Source of the DNA: Gemmataceae bacterium
GTDB taxonomy: Bacteria > Planctomycetota > Planctomycetia > Gemmatales > Gemmataceae
Length of the DNA: 38,112 nt
NCBI GenBank assembly: GCA_028288765.1
Contig: JAQGHQ010000434.1
Location: 1 to 38,112 of the forward strand
Direction: 5' to 3'
This document shows, piece after piece, positions 1 through 9,886 of this stretch. The translations under genes and the position numbers were made by a program. Numbering within the stretch: position 1 is the stretch's first letter; every line of letters begins with the position of its first letter. The notes beneath the pieces were generated by a model. That model was not told where the DNA came from. It was given only the letters and a program-made list of their open reading frames with translations, and searched no databases.

Positions 1-118
1 CGGGGGGCGAACCCGGCCCGCCGCGGGCGTCGCCGAACAAGGTGGTGCCGACGGCGGCGGTGGCGGCGGCCACGCCCAGAACCGCCGTCAACACTCGGAG
101 CCGTTTCAAGAGAATCAT
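1..118 (-). CDS. Partial hypothetical protein, N-terminus only
   Basis: The first 39 codons of a gene that runs off the left edge of the window. The start is the ATG at 118-116, with a GGGAG-like ribosome site about 10 bases upstream on the minus strand. The peptide begins MILLKRLRVLTAVLGVAAAT, that is two basic residues followed by a hydrophobic Ala/Val-rich stretch of about 18 residues. This looks like a signal peptide or a membrane anchor, followed by Gly/Ala-rich sequence. A TACAAT hexamer lies upstream on the minus strand near 204-209, but no good -35 element accompanies it. The function cannot be judged from this fragment. Confidence 0.55.
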   Translation of the reverse strand, partial: MILLKRLRVLTAVLGVAAATAAVGTTLFGDARGGPGSPP

Positions 119-762
119 GGCCCACTCGCTCCCACAGGGGGACCAGGGGCGGGAGGAGAACAAACGCCCCGGTCGTGTGAATGACGAACTGTAACCCGAT
201 TGTACGTCGAGACCCCGTGACGACGCCACGCCAAAACCACCGATACTCGCTCGGGCTCGGGGGTTGGGGCCGATTATTCCGCCCAGGGCGGATCCGGGAG
301 CCGGGCGGTCAATCCAGGCCTCCCCACACCGGCTTTCCCGCAAAATCCGAAACAATCCCCGAGTCCAGAACAGCGAACCAGAGAAGGCCTTGTCCCGTTG
401 CCAGGATTGGGGTTTGTTTCAAATCTCGGGTGTCGGATTTCGAATTTCCCGGCAAAGCACCCGGCACCCGTCAACTCTAACCGGTGTAACGTCGGCCACG
501 GGCGGGCGTTGGTCGGTTCAGTCGATCCGTCGGCGGCCGGGCGCGGATTCGCCCGTTTGCCCCGCGGAATCGGTACAACCGGACAGGTGATTTTGACTTG
601 ACTTGCCTCCCCCACAATCTACGGTTGTTGAGGCTGGAGAAAAGGATTGTTCGGCCGGGGCTGAAACCGCTCTGGGCCACGGGCTGGCCGGGCCCACCCC
701 CCCGTAACAGGGAACTGGGTCGCCCCACCCCGGACAACAGGCGAACCAGAGAGCCCGCACGC
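119..762. other. Intergenic region, divergent, no gene seen
   Basis: This 644-base stretch separates the truncated minus-strand gene from the plus-strand coiled-coil gene. All reading frames in it are short, Arg/Pro/Gly-rich and overlap one another on both strands, which is the pattern of GC-rich non-coding DNA. TTGACT hexamers occur at 593-598 and 598-603, but I could not find a convincing -10 element at the right distance. I see no RNA gene here. Confidence 0.5.
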
Positions 763-1770
763 ATGGCCAACCCGAACCCGACGCCCGACCCCCCGCCCTC
801 GATTTCCGCGGCCGAACTCCGCCGGCGGCTGCTCGCATCGACCCCCCCTCCGATCGCTGCCACCGCGTCAACCCCGGACCCCGAGCCCGGCGAGTCGCCC
901 GTCTCGTCGGCCTGGGGCGGTAGCCAGGACCTGCTCTCCCGCCTCCGGATGCCGGGGAACAAGCCCGGGTCGGGTCCCATTCAGGTGACCCGGTCGGCCG
1001 TCGCTCCGCCGCCGGTCATCCCGGACCCCGACCCCGGAATTCCGGTCCGTTCTTCGGTCAACCGCCGGACCCCGGCCCCCGCCCGGCACCCCGGCCTCGA
1101 CCCGGCCAGCGCGATCGCCGGCGCCCTGAACCAGCTCGCCGGGCTCGGCGACTCGCACGGGCGGATGTCGGTCGACGATTCGCCGATGGCCGAGATCCAG
1201 CGGCTGCGGGGCGAGAACAAGGAGCTCCGGACCCTCCTCAACGAGATGAAGCACCTGCTCCAGGAGGCGAGCGACTCGGAGCAACAGTTCGCCGCGAAGG
1301 AGAAGCAGTACGTCACCGCCCTGGAAGAGAAAGAAGCCCAGACCGAGGAGCTGAGCGCCCAGCTGGGGGCGATCGAAGAGCAGATCGCGAAGGGCGAGCT
1401 CGCCCCCCCGCCCCCGGTCCCGAAGACCCGGACGGAGCTGGAGGAGTGGGGCGACGAGCTGGAGAAGGAGAACTCCAAGCTGAACCAGGAGCGGAAGCGG
1501 CTGGACGACGAGCGGCGGCAGCTCCGGGAAGACGAGGAAGCGCTCGAGAGGCAGATGCGGGAGATGGAAGTGTCGATGGCCCGGGAGCGGGCGATGATGG
1601 CCCGGCAGGAGACGGAGCTGAAACGGCTCAGCGCCGAGATCCAGCACGAGCTGGACCTCTTGCAGCGGGGCGACGCCGGGTTGCGGGAGCAGATGGCTAA
1701 GTTCCAGCGGCGGGCGCAAGAGGTAATGAACAAGCCCGGGTCCGGCAGCAGCAGCGGCGGCCGACGATAA
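763..1770 (+). CDS. Coiled-coil protein of unknown function
   Basis: A 335-residue protein. The frame is open upstream to 598, but the ATG at 763 is preferred because the sequence changes there from random-looking to a normal soluble N-terminus and an AGAGAG purine run lies just upstream. Residues 1 to about 130 are Pro/Ala-rich and probably disordered. From about residue 140 to 320 the sequence is almost pure heptad-type coiled coil rich in Glu, Lys, Arg, Gln and Leu (for example EIQRLRGENKELRTLLNEM), broken once by a Pro-rich segment (APPPPVPKTR). There is no signal peptide, membrane segment or enzyme motif. The C-terminus is Gly/Ser-rich. A structural or scaffolding role is possible but is inference. 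A terminator-like hairpin follows at 1803. Confidence 0.75.
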   Translation: MANPNPTPDPPPSISAAELRRRLLASTPPPIAATASTPDPEPGESPVSSAWGGSQDLLSRLRMPGNKPGSGPIQVTRSAVAPPPVIPDPDPGIPVRSSVNRRTPAPARHPGLDPASAIAGALNQLAGLGDSHGRMSVDDSPMAEIQRLRGENKELRTLLNEMKHLLQEASDSEQQFAAKEKQYVTALEEKEAQTEELSAQLGAIEEQIAKGELAPPPPVPKTRTELEEWGDELEKENSKLNQERKRLDDERRQLREDEEALERQMREMEVSMARERAMMARQETELKRLSAEIQHELDLLQRGDAGLREQMAKFQRRAQEVMNKPGSGSSSGGRR

Positions 1771-1802
1771 CAGCCGGGGCCCAACGCCGGACGTCGGAGA
1801 TC

Positions 1803-1848
1803 AGAAGACCGTGATCGCGGGCGAGTCCCCGGGTCGCGGTCTTCTTTC
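1803..1848 (+). terminator. Probable intrinsic terminator after the coiled-coil gene
   Basis: AGAAGACCG at 1803-1811 pairs perfectly with CGGTCTTCT at 1837-1845, with a further CGGG/CCCG pairing inside the loop. The right arm runs into a short pyrimidine tract (TTTCC). It lies 33 bases after the stop codon of the coiled-coil gene and just before the next start, so it probably separates the two genes. Confidence 0.55.
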
Positions 1849-1878
1849 CGTTGAATGGCCCGGCCAGGGTGGTGTCGC

Positions 1879-2413
1879 ATGTTCAGGTGGCTCTTGCGAG
1901 TAGTCGGCGGGTCGCGGTCGGCGCCGGGTCGAGAGCACCCGCTGGCGTCACAGGCCCGGAGCGATGCCGTCACGGAGCGAGAAGCCGCGGCCGGGCCGCT
2001 CGCCACGATCCCGGAATTGTGGGCCGGCGACTTGTTGCTGACGTTGCTCCAGGACCCGGTCCCGGGCGTCCGGACCGCGGCGAAGGAGGCCCTGCGGACG
2101 CGGGGCCTGATCGCGGCCCCGGAACTGCTCACCGCCCTGAACCACTCGGACGTGGAGGTCGCGACCGTCGCGGCCGAGCTGCTCGGCGGGCTGCGGGTTC
2201 CGGAGGTGGTCCGCCCGCTGGTGGTCGCACTAAAGTTCAACCCCCGACCGGTGCAGATGGCCGCCCGTCGGGCGCTGGTCGGGCTCGGCCCGATCGCCGT
2301 CCCGGTGCTGGAGGCAGCGCGGGAGGACCCGCAATACTGGGTCCGCCAGCAGGTCGCGGAAATCCTGGCCGAGATCCAGGGCGGGCCGCGGCCGGCCCCG
2401 GAACCCGGCACCG

Positions 2414-2424
<11 letters not shown>
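1879..2424 (+). CDS. Small HEAT-repeat protein
   Basis: A 181-residue protein. An in-frame ATG exists at 1855, but the ATG at 1879 is preferred because AGGGTGG lies 6 to 7 bases before it. From about residue 40 onward the sequence forms three to four helical repeats of about 31 residues with the HEAT/PBS-lyase pattern: LLTLLQDPVPGVRTAAKEAL, then PELLTALNHSDVEVATVAAE, then a third with VRPLVVALKFNPRPVQMAAR, then IAVPVLEAAREDPQYWVRQQ. Such repeats act as protein-binding scaffolds; the partner is unknown. There is no signal peptide. The 3' end overlaps the end of the convergent transporter gene by 11 bases (2414-2424), so the two stop codons are interleaved. Confidence 0.75.
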
Positions 2425-4810
<2,386 letters not shown>

Positions 4811-5180
4811 CGGGCCTCGCGGTGCTCGGGAACGGGGGCTATGAGGGGATAGATTCACCCCGGAGGGGGTCCGCGGCAAGCAGAAAGCCCCCGGAAGGCG
4901 GGCGGAGAGGACTCTCCGAGGACGGACGACATACGATTTTCGGGCGAAGTCTTTGAATCGTCCGCGGGGGGGAACCCTCCAAGATGTGTCGAAGGATGTG
5001 TCCCCGACCCTTCCCCGCGAAGGGTGGCGCATCTTGCCCATTTCCCCGGTAGCGTCGTGCGGCCTTCTGACGCAGTGACGATCGCACCATCTGCGGGAGT
5101 TCTTTCTTGTTCGGGGGGCGGGGAAGGTCCTATATTGCCAGTGGCCCGGTCGCTACTCCCCCTCTCAACCCGGCGGTGAC
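4811..5180. other. Divergent intergenic region between the OPT gene and purF
   Basis: This 370-base region carries the promoters for the transporter (minus) and purF (plus). A plausible purF promoter is described separately. Near 5010-5028 there is an ACCCTT/AAGGGT hairpin with a 7-base loop, and the octamer GATGTGTC occurs twice close together near 4983-5002. No RNA gene or riboswitch fold was recognised. Upstream in-frame extension of the transporter across this region is considered spurious. Confidence 0.4.
5107..5136 (+). promoter_or_regulatory. Candidate sigma-70-type promoter for purF
   Basis: TTGTTC at 5107-5112 and TATATT at 5131-5136 are separated by 18 bases, and the -10 element lies about 45 bases before the purF ATG. 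The TATATT stands out in a GC-rich region. The match is by eye only. Confidence 0.4.
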
Positions 5181-6800
5181 ATGGACGAGTTGCACCACGA
5201 ATGCGGTGTGGCCGCTCTCTATTACATGCCCGGCCACACCGAAAAGTCGGCCGTCTGGACCGGTGACCCGGACCAGATCTCTCGCAAGATGCCGCGGATG
5301 CTCCTCGACCTCCAGAACCGCGGCCAGCTCGCCGCGGGGATGTCGACCTACAACCCGGCCCGCGATCAGCTGGTCGACACGTACAAGGAAGTCGGGACGG
5401 TCATTGAGGCGTTCAAGATCAACCACGAGGCGAAGTACGCCTCGATCATGGAGGAGTACGCCGGGCGGGCGGCGATCGGGCACACCCGGTACGCCACCTG
5501 CGGGGCCACCAGCCGGCGGTACGCCCAGCCGTTCGAGCGGCGGCACGGGTGCAAGTGGAAGTGGTTCGCGTTCGCGTTCAACGGCCAGCTGACCAACTTC
5601 GCCGAGCTCCGGGACCAGTTGCTCAAGAACCACGCCTACCACCTGCCGAAGGACAACGACACCGAAGTCATCATGCACTACATCGCCCACGAGGTCCGGG
5701 GCGACGACCGCCCGGACCTCGTGGAGGTGTTCCGCCGGCTGAGCCGGAAGTTCGACGGGGCGTACAACATCGTCCTCCTGAACGCGATGGGGGACATGGT
5801 CGTGCTCCGCGACCCGACCGGGCTGCGGCCGCTCTGCTACGCGGTCGACGGCCCGGTGTTCGGGGCCGCGAGCGAGAGCGTCGCCCTCCAGAACGTCGGG
5901 TTCCGGACCATCAAGTCGCTCGACCCCGGCCAGATGATCCTGATCCGGGACGGGCAGCTGACGACCCACCAGTTCGCCGAGCCCCGGCGGCCGAGCCACT
6001 GCTTCTTCGAGTGGATCTACTTCGCGAACGTGGCCAGCACGCTCGACGACCGGAGTGTGTACCTGTCCCGGTCCCGGCTCGGGCAGGAGCTGGCGAAGCA
6101 GGAGAAGGCGCTCGGCCGGGTCCCGCTCGACCCGGCCGAGACCGTCGTCGTGCCCGTCCCGGACACGGGCAAGGCGGCGGCCGACGCGATGGCCTTCGCC
6201 CTCGGCATCCCGAGCGTCGAGGGGCTGATCCGGAACCGGTACATCGGCCGGACGTTCATTGAGGGGGCGAACCGCGGGGACAAGGTCCAGCTCAAGTTCA
6301 CCCCGCTCCGGGAGGTCCTCTCCGGCAAGCGGGTGCTCCTGGTCGAGGACTCGATCGTCCGGAGCACCACGCTCAAGAGCCTGCTCCACCACCTGCGGGA
6401 ACAGGGCGGGGCGAAGGAGATCCACGTCCGGGTCGCGTGCCCGCCGATCCTCGCCCCGTGCTTCTACGGGATCGACATGAGCACGATGAAGGAGCTGTTC
6501 GCCCCGAAGCGGATGGCCGGCAAGGTCCCGACGGTCGAGGAACAGGACGCGATGGCGAAGGAGCTGGGCGCGACCAGCCTGTTCTACCTGCCGGTGGACG
6601 CGGTCGCCCGGTGCATCGGGCTGCCCGAGGACCGGCTCTGCCGGGCCTGCATCACCGGCCAGTACCCGACCCCGGCCGGGGAACAGCTCTACCAACTCGC
6701 CCTCCGGCACCACGCGACCGGCGAGGCCGCCGGCCGGACCTATGAGGTCCCGGTCCAACAACCCCTCCTCTGCTCGGTGGCCGACACCGTCCGGACGTGA
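5181..6800 (+). CDS. purF: Amidophosphoribosyltransferase (glutamine PRPP amidotransferase)
   Basis: The first committed enzyme of purine synthesis: PRPP plus glutamine gives phosphoribosylamine. It has 539 residues, a little longer than most family members. The N-terminal Ntn amidotransferase domain has the likely nucleophile Cys8 after a 7-residue propeptide (MDELHHE|CGV, comparable to the cleaved propeptide of the Bacillus enzyme), plus LQNRGQLAAG, GHTRYAT and NGQLTN. The phosphoribosyltransferase domain has the PRPP loop VLLVEDSIVRSTT at about 383-395. All four positions expected for the Bacillus-type 4Fe-4S ligands carry cysteine: Cys274 (SHCFFEWIYF), the Cys of CFYGIDMST at about 427, and the CRAC pair near 486-489. 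It is therefore probably an iron-sulfur, propeptide-processed form. The ATG has only a weak GGCGGTG site. No other purine genes are adjacent. Confidence 0.95.
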   Translation: MDELHHECGVAALYYMPGHTEKSAVWTGDPDQISRKMPRMLLDLQNRGQLAAGMSTYNPARDQLVDTYKEVGTVIEAFKINHEAKYASIMEEYAGRAAIGHTRYATCGATSRRYAQPFERRHGCKWKWFAFAFNGQLTNFAELRDQLLKNHAYHLPKDNDTEVIMHYIAHEVRGDDRPDLVEVFRRLSRKFDGAYNIVLLNAMGDMVVLRDPTGLRPLCYAVDGPVFGAASESVALQNVGFRTIKSLDPGQMILIRDGQLTTHQFAEPRRPSHCFFEWIYFANVASTLDDRSVYLSRSRLGQELAKQEKALGRVPLDPAETVVVPVPDTGKAAADAMAFALGIPSVEGLIRNRYIGRTFIEGANRGDKVQLKFTPLREVLSGKRVLLVEDSIVRSTTLKSLLHHLREQGGAKEIHVRVACPPILAPCFYGIDMSTMKELFAPKRMAGKVPTVEEQDAMAKELGATSLFYLPVDAVARCIGLPEDRLCRACITGQYPTPAGEQLYQLALRHHATGEAAGRTYEVPVQQPLLCSVADTVRT

Positions 6801-6841
6801 CCCGGTTCCAGCCGGCTCACCCACGGTCCTGATCCCCGAAC

Positions 6842-6867
6842 ATCGGCCGTCCTTCTGGACGGCCGAT
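6842..6867 (+). terminator. Intrinsic terminator of purF
   Basis: An 11-bp perfect stem, ATCGGCCGTCC (6842-6852) and GGACGGCCGAT (6857-6867), with a TTCT loop, followed by TATTCTT. It lies 41 bases after the purF stop codon. Confidence 0.8.
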
Positions 6868-6959
6868 TATTCTTCCCACATTATACGTGGTGCATTTCGC
6901 AATGCAACACTAGTTCGAGGACGACCGGGTCAGGCACGGTACTACTTCCTGCCGGTGGA

Positions 6960-7922
6960 TTAGCGAAACCGGTTCCGGTATTCGACAGGGGTGACGCCGA
7001 CATGGCGCCGGAAGGCGCGGCGCAGGACGTTCACGTCGGCGAACCCGCACCGGGCCGCGACCTGCTTGGGACTGCAAGCGGACGCTTCCAATAACCCCCG
7101 CGCCGCCTCAACTCGTGCCGCCTCCACCCAGGCCGCCGGTGAGATGCCGGTCTCGGACCGGAACAACCGGGCGAAGTGCCGTGTACTGAGCCCCACCCGC
7201 CCGGCCAGGCTCGGCACGGTATGGGCCTCTGCCGGGTGCGCGGCCACCCACCGTTGCAGTTCCTGCAACGCCGAGCGGCCGGATGGGGCCGCGCCCCCCG
7301 CCCGGCTGAACTGGAGTTGGCCGCCGGGCCGCTTGAAGAACATGACCAGCTGCGCGGCCACGTTCAGTGCCACGACCCGGCCCACGTCTTCCTCGACCAG
7401 CGCCAGCGCCAGGTCCATCCCGGCGGTCACGCCCGCCGCCGTCCGGACCGGGCCGTCGCGGACGTAGAGCGCGTCCTTTTCCACCGCCAGCGAGGGGAAC
7501 TCCCTCGCCAGCCGGTCCGCCACGGCCCAGTGGGTCGTCACCCGGCGGCCGTCGAGCACGCCCGCCGCGGCCAACAGGAACGCACCACTGCACACCGAGC
7601 CGTAGCGGCGGATGCCCTTCACCTCGAGCCGGAGCCAGTCCAGAAGTGCGGCCTCGGGTCGATGAGCGGGCAGACCGGGCGCGCCCGCCACGAGGAGGGT
7701 ATCGGGCCGCGAGGAAGGAGCAGCTCCTGTGATCCGGTCGGGGATCAGGCGCACGCCGGACGAACTCCGGAGCGGCCCGGGCATCGTCCCCACGACCTCC
7801 AGCCGGTAGACCTCGCGGCCGAGTTGCGCGTTGGCTTCGGCGAACACGTCCAGCGGACCGGACACGTCGATCAGCTGGACCCCGGGAGGGGCGACGACGG
7901 ATACGGTCATCGGGTTGGGCAT
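6960..7922 (-). CDS. GlxA-type AraC family transcriptional regulator (DJ-1/PfpI-like domain plus HTH)
   Basis: A 320-residue regulator from the ATG at 7922. Residues 1 to about 190 form a DJ-1/PfpI-like domain: VSVVAPPGVQLIDVSGPLDV at the start, and the elbow SVCSGAFLLAAAGVLDG with Cys111 followed by THW. Residues about 225-320 form an AraC-type double helix-turn-helix (SLAGRVGLSTRHFARLFRSE and CGFADVNVLRRAFRRHVGVT). The open frame extends to a TTG at 8012 and passes ATGs at 8000 and 7988, but a promoter-like pair falls across those codons and 320 residues is the normal family length. The gene is divergent from a small HD-domain hydrolase, so it may control it; that is inference. The family usually senses small nitrogen compounds or acts without a known ligand. 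Confidence 0.88.
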   Translation of the reverse strand: MPNPMTVSVVAPPGVQLIDVSGPLDVFAEANAQLGREVYRLEVVGTMPGPLRSSSGVRLIPDRITGAAPSSRPDTLLVAGAPGLPAHRPEAALLDWLRLEVKGIRRYGSVCSGAFLLAAAGVLDGRRVTTHWAVADRLAREFPSLAVEKDALYVRDGPVRTAAGVTAGMDLALALVEEDVGRVVALNVAAQLVMFFKRPGGQLQFSRAGGAAPSGRSALQELQRWVAAHPAEAHTVPSLAGRVGLSTRHFARLFRSETGISPAAWVEAARVEAARGLLEASACSPKQVAARCGFADVNVLRRAFRRHVGVTPVEYRNRFR

Positions 7923-7983
7923 CGTCCCACGTCCGAAAAGGGTGCAGGATGGCCGAAATCGGCGCGACACGTCACTTGCTGCC

Positions 7984-8012
7984 ATCATGGCATTGACCAT
8001 ATCCTTTGACAA
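7984..8012 (-). promoter_or_regulatory. Candidate promoter of the GlxA-type regulator
   Basis: On the minus strand TTGTCA (8012-8007) and CATGAT (7989-7984) are 17 bases apart, about 60 bases upstream of the ATG at 7922. The match to sigma-70 consensus is moderate (each hexamer has four or five identities). Confidence 0.35.
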
Positions 8013-8049
8013 GGGGTGGTGGTCGCCCCGACCTGTAGGAGGTCAAGTC

Positions 8050-8709
8050 ATGAGTGCCAACTCGCACGTATCGCAGATGGTGGGTGGGGTAAGTGTCCCG
8101 GACAGCCGGTTGAGCCGGGAGGTGACCGAGTTCGTGCGGGACACCGCCCCACCGCTCCTGTTCCATCACTCCAGCCGGGTGTACTACTTCGGGGCGATCT
8201 CCGGTCAGCACCACGGCATGGAGTTCGACCCCGAGTTGCTGTACACCGGCGCGATGTTCCACGACATCGGCCTCGTTCCGGCTCACAGTAGCCCCGGCGA
8301 GCGGTTCGAGGTCGATGGGGCCAACGCGGCCCGTGACTTCCTCCGCGGGCACGGCATCTCTCGGCAAGACATCGAAACCGTGTGGACCGCCATCGCCTTG
8401 CACACCACGCCGGGCATCCCCTGTCACATGCACCCCGTTGTTGCGCTGGTGACGGCCGGGGTCGAGATGGACGTCCTCGGTCTAACCTACACGGAGTTCA
8501 GTGACGCCGAGCGCGAAGCGGTGGTCCGGGCGCACCCGCGCGGCGACCATTTCAAGAAGGACATCCTCGCCGCCTTCTACGACGGCATTAAACACAAGCC
8601 GGCGACCACGTTTGGCAACGTAAAGGCTGACGTGCTGGAACTCAAGGATCCGTCGTTTCGGCGCGAGAACTTCTGTCGCATGATCCTCAGGTCGCCGTGG
8701 TCGAGCTGA
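8050..8709 (+). CDS. HD-domain metal-dependent hydrolase, cyanamide-hydratase-like
   Basis: A 219-residue protein. The ATG at 8050 is fixed by a strong AGGAGG at 8037-8042. The HD superfamily ligands are visible: LLFHHSSRVYYFG supplies the first His, AMFHDIGLVP supplies the HD pair (about residues 74-75), and IALHTTPGIPCHMHPVVALV with VEMDVLG follows. HD proteins bind one or two metal ions and hydrolyse phosphoesters or, in the cyanamide hydratase branch, hydrate small nitriles. The order of motifs resembles that branch, but the substrate is not certain. There is no signal peptide, so it is cytoplasmic. It lies divergent to the GlxA-type regulator and 77 bases before the cyclase-family gene on the same strand. 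Confidence 0.82.
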   Translation: MSANSHVSQMVGGVSVPDSRLSREVTEFVRDTAPPLLFHHSSRVYYFGAISGQHHGMEFDPELLYTGAMFHDIGLVPAHSSPGERFEVDGANAARDFLRGHGISRQDIETVWTAIALHTTPGIPCHMHPVVALVTAGVEMDVLGLTYTEFSDAEREAVVRAHPRGDHFKKDILAAFYDGIKHKPATTFGNVKADVLELKDPSFRRENFCRMILRSPWSS

Positions 8710-8786
8710 CGGATACGCATTTTCGGCCATGGGTCACGCAGTTGCTCTGTGGTTAATCATTCTTCAGACCTACCGGAGCCTCTCCC

Positions 8787-9788
8787 ATGCGCCGAAACCG
8801 CCCCGTGCTCGCCCTCGTGGCCCTCGCCACCGCCGCCAACCTGTGGGTGTACGCCCGAGACAAGGGGGACGAGAAGCCGCCGGCCGACGCGGAGACGCCG
8901 GCCGGGCCGAGGTGGTGGCCCTCCGCGTGGGGCCCCGACGACCAGCGCGGGGCCGCCAACCGGCTGACCGACAGGAAGGTGCTGGAGGCCAAAGACCTCA
9001 TCACCACTGGAACGGTTTACCAGCTCGGCCGGGAGTACGAGTCCGGCATGCCGATCCCGGGCAAGCGGCACTTTTCCCTCACCATCCCCGGGCTCCCGAC
9101 CGGTGGGCCGGGCGGGAAAAATCAGCTCGTCCACAACGACGAATTGATCAGCGGCGAGATCGGTCAGGTGGGGACCCAGTTCGACGGCCTCGGTCACGTC
9201 GGCGTCCGCGTCGGGAAGGACGACGTCTTTTACAACGGGTTCAAGCTGTCGGAGTTCGGCACCGCTTACGGGCTCACCAAGCTCGGGGTAGAGAAGGTCG
9301 GCCCGTTCTTCACCCGCGGGGTGCTGCTCGACGTGGCCGCCGTGAAGGGCGAGCGGAGCCTGCCGGCCGGGTACGTCATCACCGCCGCCGACTTGCAAAA
9401 GGCACTCGCCGCGGCGAAGGCGACGATCACCCCCGGCGACGTGGTACTCATCCACACCGGCCACGGCTTCTGGTGGATGAAGGACAACAAGAAGTTCGGC
9501 GACGGCGAACCCGGCATCGGGATGGAAGCCGCGAAGTGGCTGACCGAGAAGAAGGTGTGTCTCGTGGGGTCGGACAACTGGGCGGTGGAGGTGGTGCCGC
9601 CGGAGGACCCGGACCGCCCGTTCCCGGTCCACCACTGGCTGCTCACCCGGCACGGGATCTACCTACTGGAGAATCTCGACTTGGCGGAGCTGGCGAAGAA
9701 CAAGGTGTACGAGTTCGCGTTCGTCTTCTCTCCGCTCCGGCTGAAGGGGGCGACCGGCTCCCCGGGCAACCCGATCGCAATCCGCTAA
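8787..9788 (+). CDS. Secreted cyclase-family (kynurenine formamidase-like) metal hydrolase
   Basis: A 333-residue protein with an N-terminal signal peptide or anchor (MRRNRPVLALVALATAANLW). A GGAG site lies about 9 bases before the ATG. It matches the cyclase family (PF04199), which includes kynurenine formamidase and polyketide cyclases. The signature region reads VGTQFDGLGHVG, where most family members have a His-Gly-Thr-His-x-Asp pattern; here Gln takes the place of the second His, as in a recognised variant subgroup. Further family features are PGDVVLIHTGHG and VGSDNWAVEV, with a C-terminal His (HHWLLTRHGIYLLENLDLAEL) followed by FSPLRLKGATGSPGNPIAIR. The substrate is unknown. It may share a transcript with the HD-domain gene upstream. 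Confidence 0.85.
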   Translation: MRRNRPVLALVALATAANLWVYARDKGDEKPPADAETPAGPRWWPSAWGPDDQRGAANRLTDRKVLEAKDLITTGTVYQLGREYESGMPIPGKRHFSLTIPGLPTGGPGGKNQLVHNDELISGEIGQVGTQFDGLGHVGVRVGKDDVFYNGFKLSEFGTAYGLTKLGVEKVGPFFTRGVLLDVAAVKGERSLPAGYVITAADLQKALAAAKATITPGDVVLIHTGHGFWWMKDNKKFGDGEPGIGMEAAKWLTEKKVCLVGSDNWAVEVVPPEDPDRPFPVHHWLLTRHGIYLLENLDLAELAKNKVYEFAFVFSPLRLKGATGSPGNPIAIR

Positions 9789-9886
9789 TCTGAGGGCACG
9801 GGCGGGATAATTCCGGACCGCCCCGCGGTTGTGCGTCCTTGCGGACGAGCTGACGACCCGGACCGCCGGGTGCGGCCGGCCGGGGC

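Noticed and set aside
5130..6824. A 564-codon frame opposite purF
   Set aside because: purF motifs cover the whole region on the plus strand; the antisense frame is compositionally biased and featureless.
7923..8012. Upstream starts of the GlxA-type regulator (8012, 8000, 7988)
   Set aside because: They overlap a promoter-like pair and would add residues not usual for the family; the ATG at 7922 gives the normal length.
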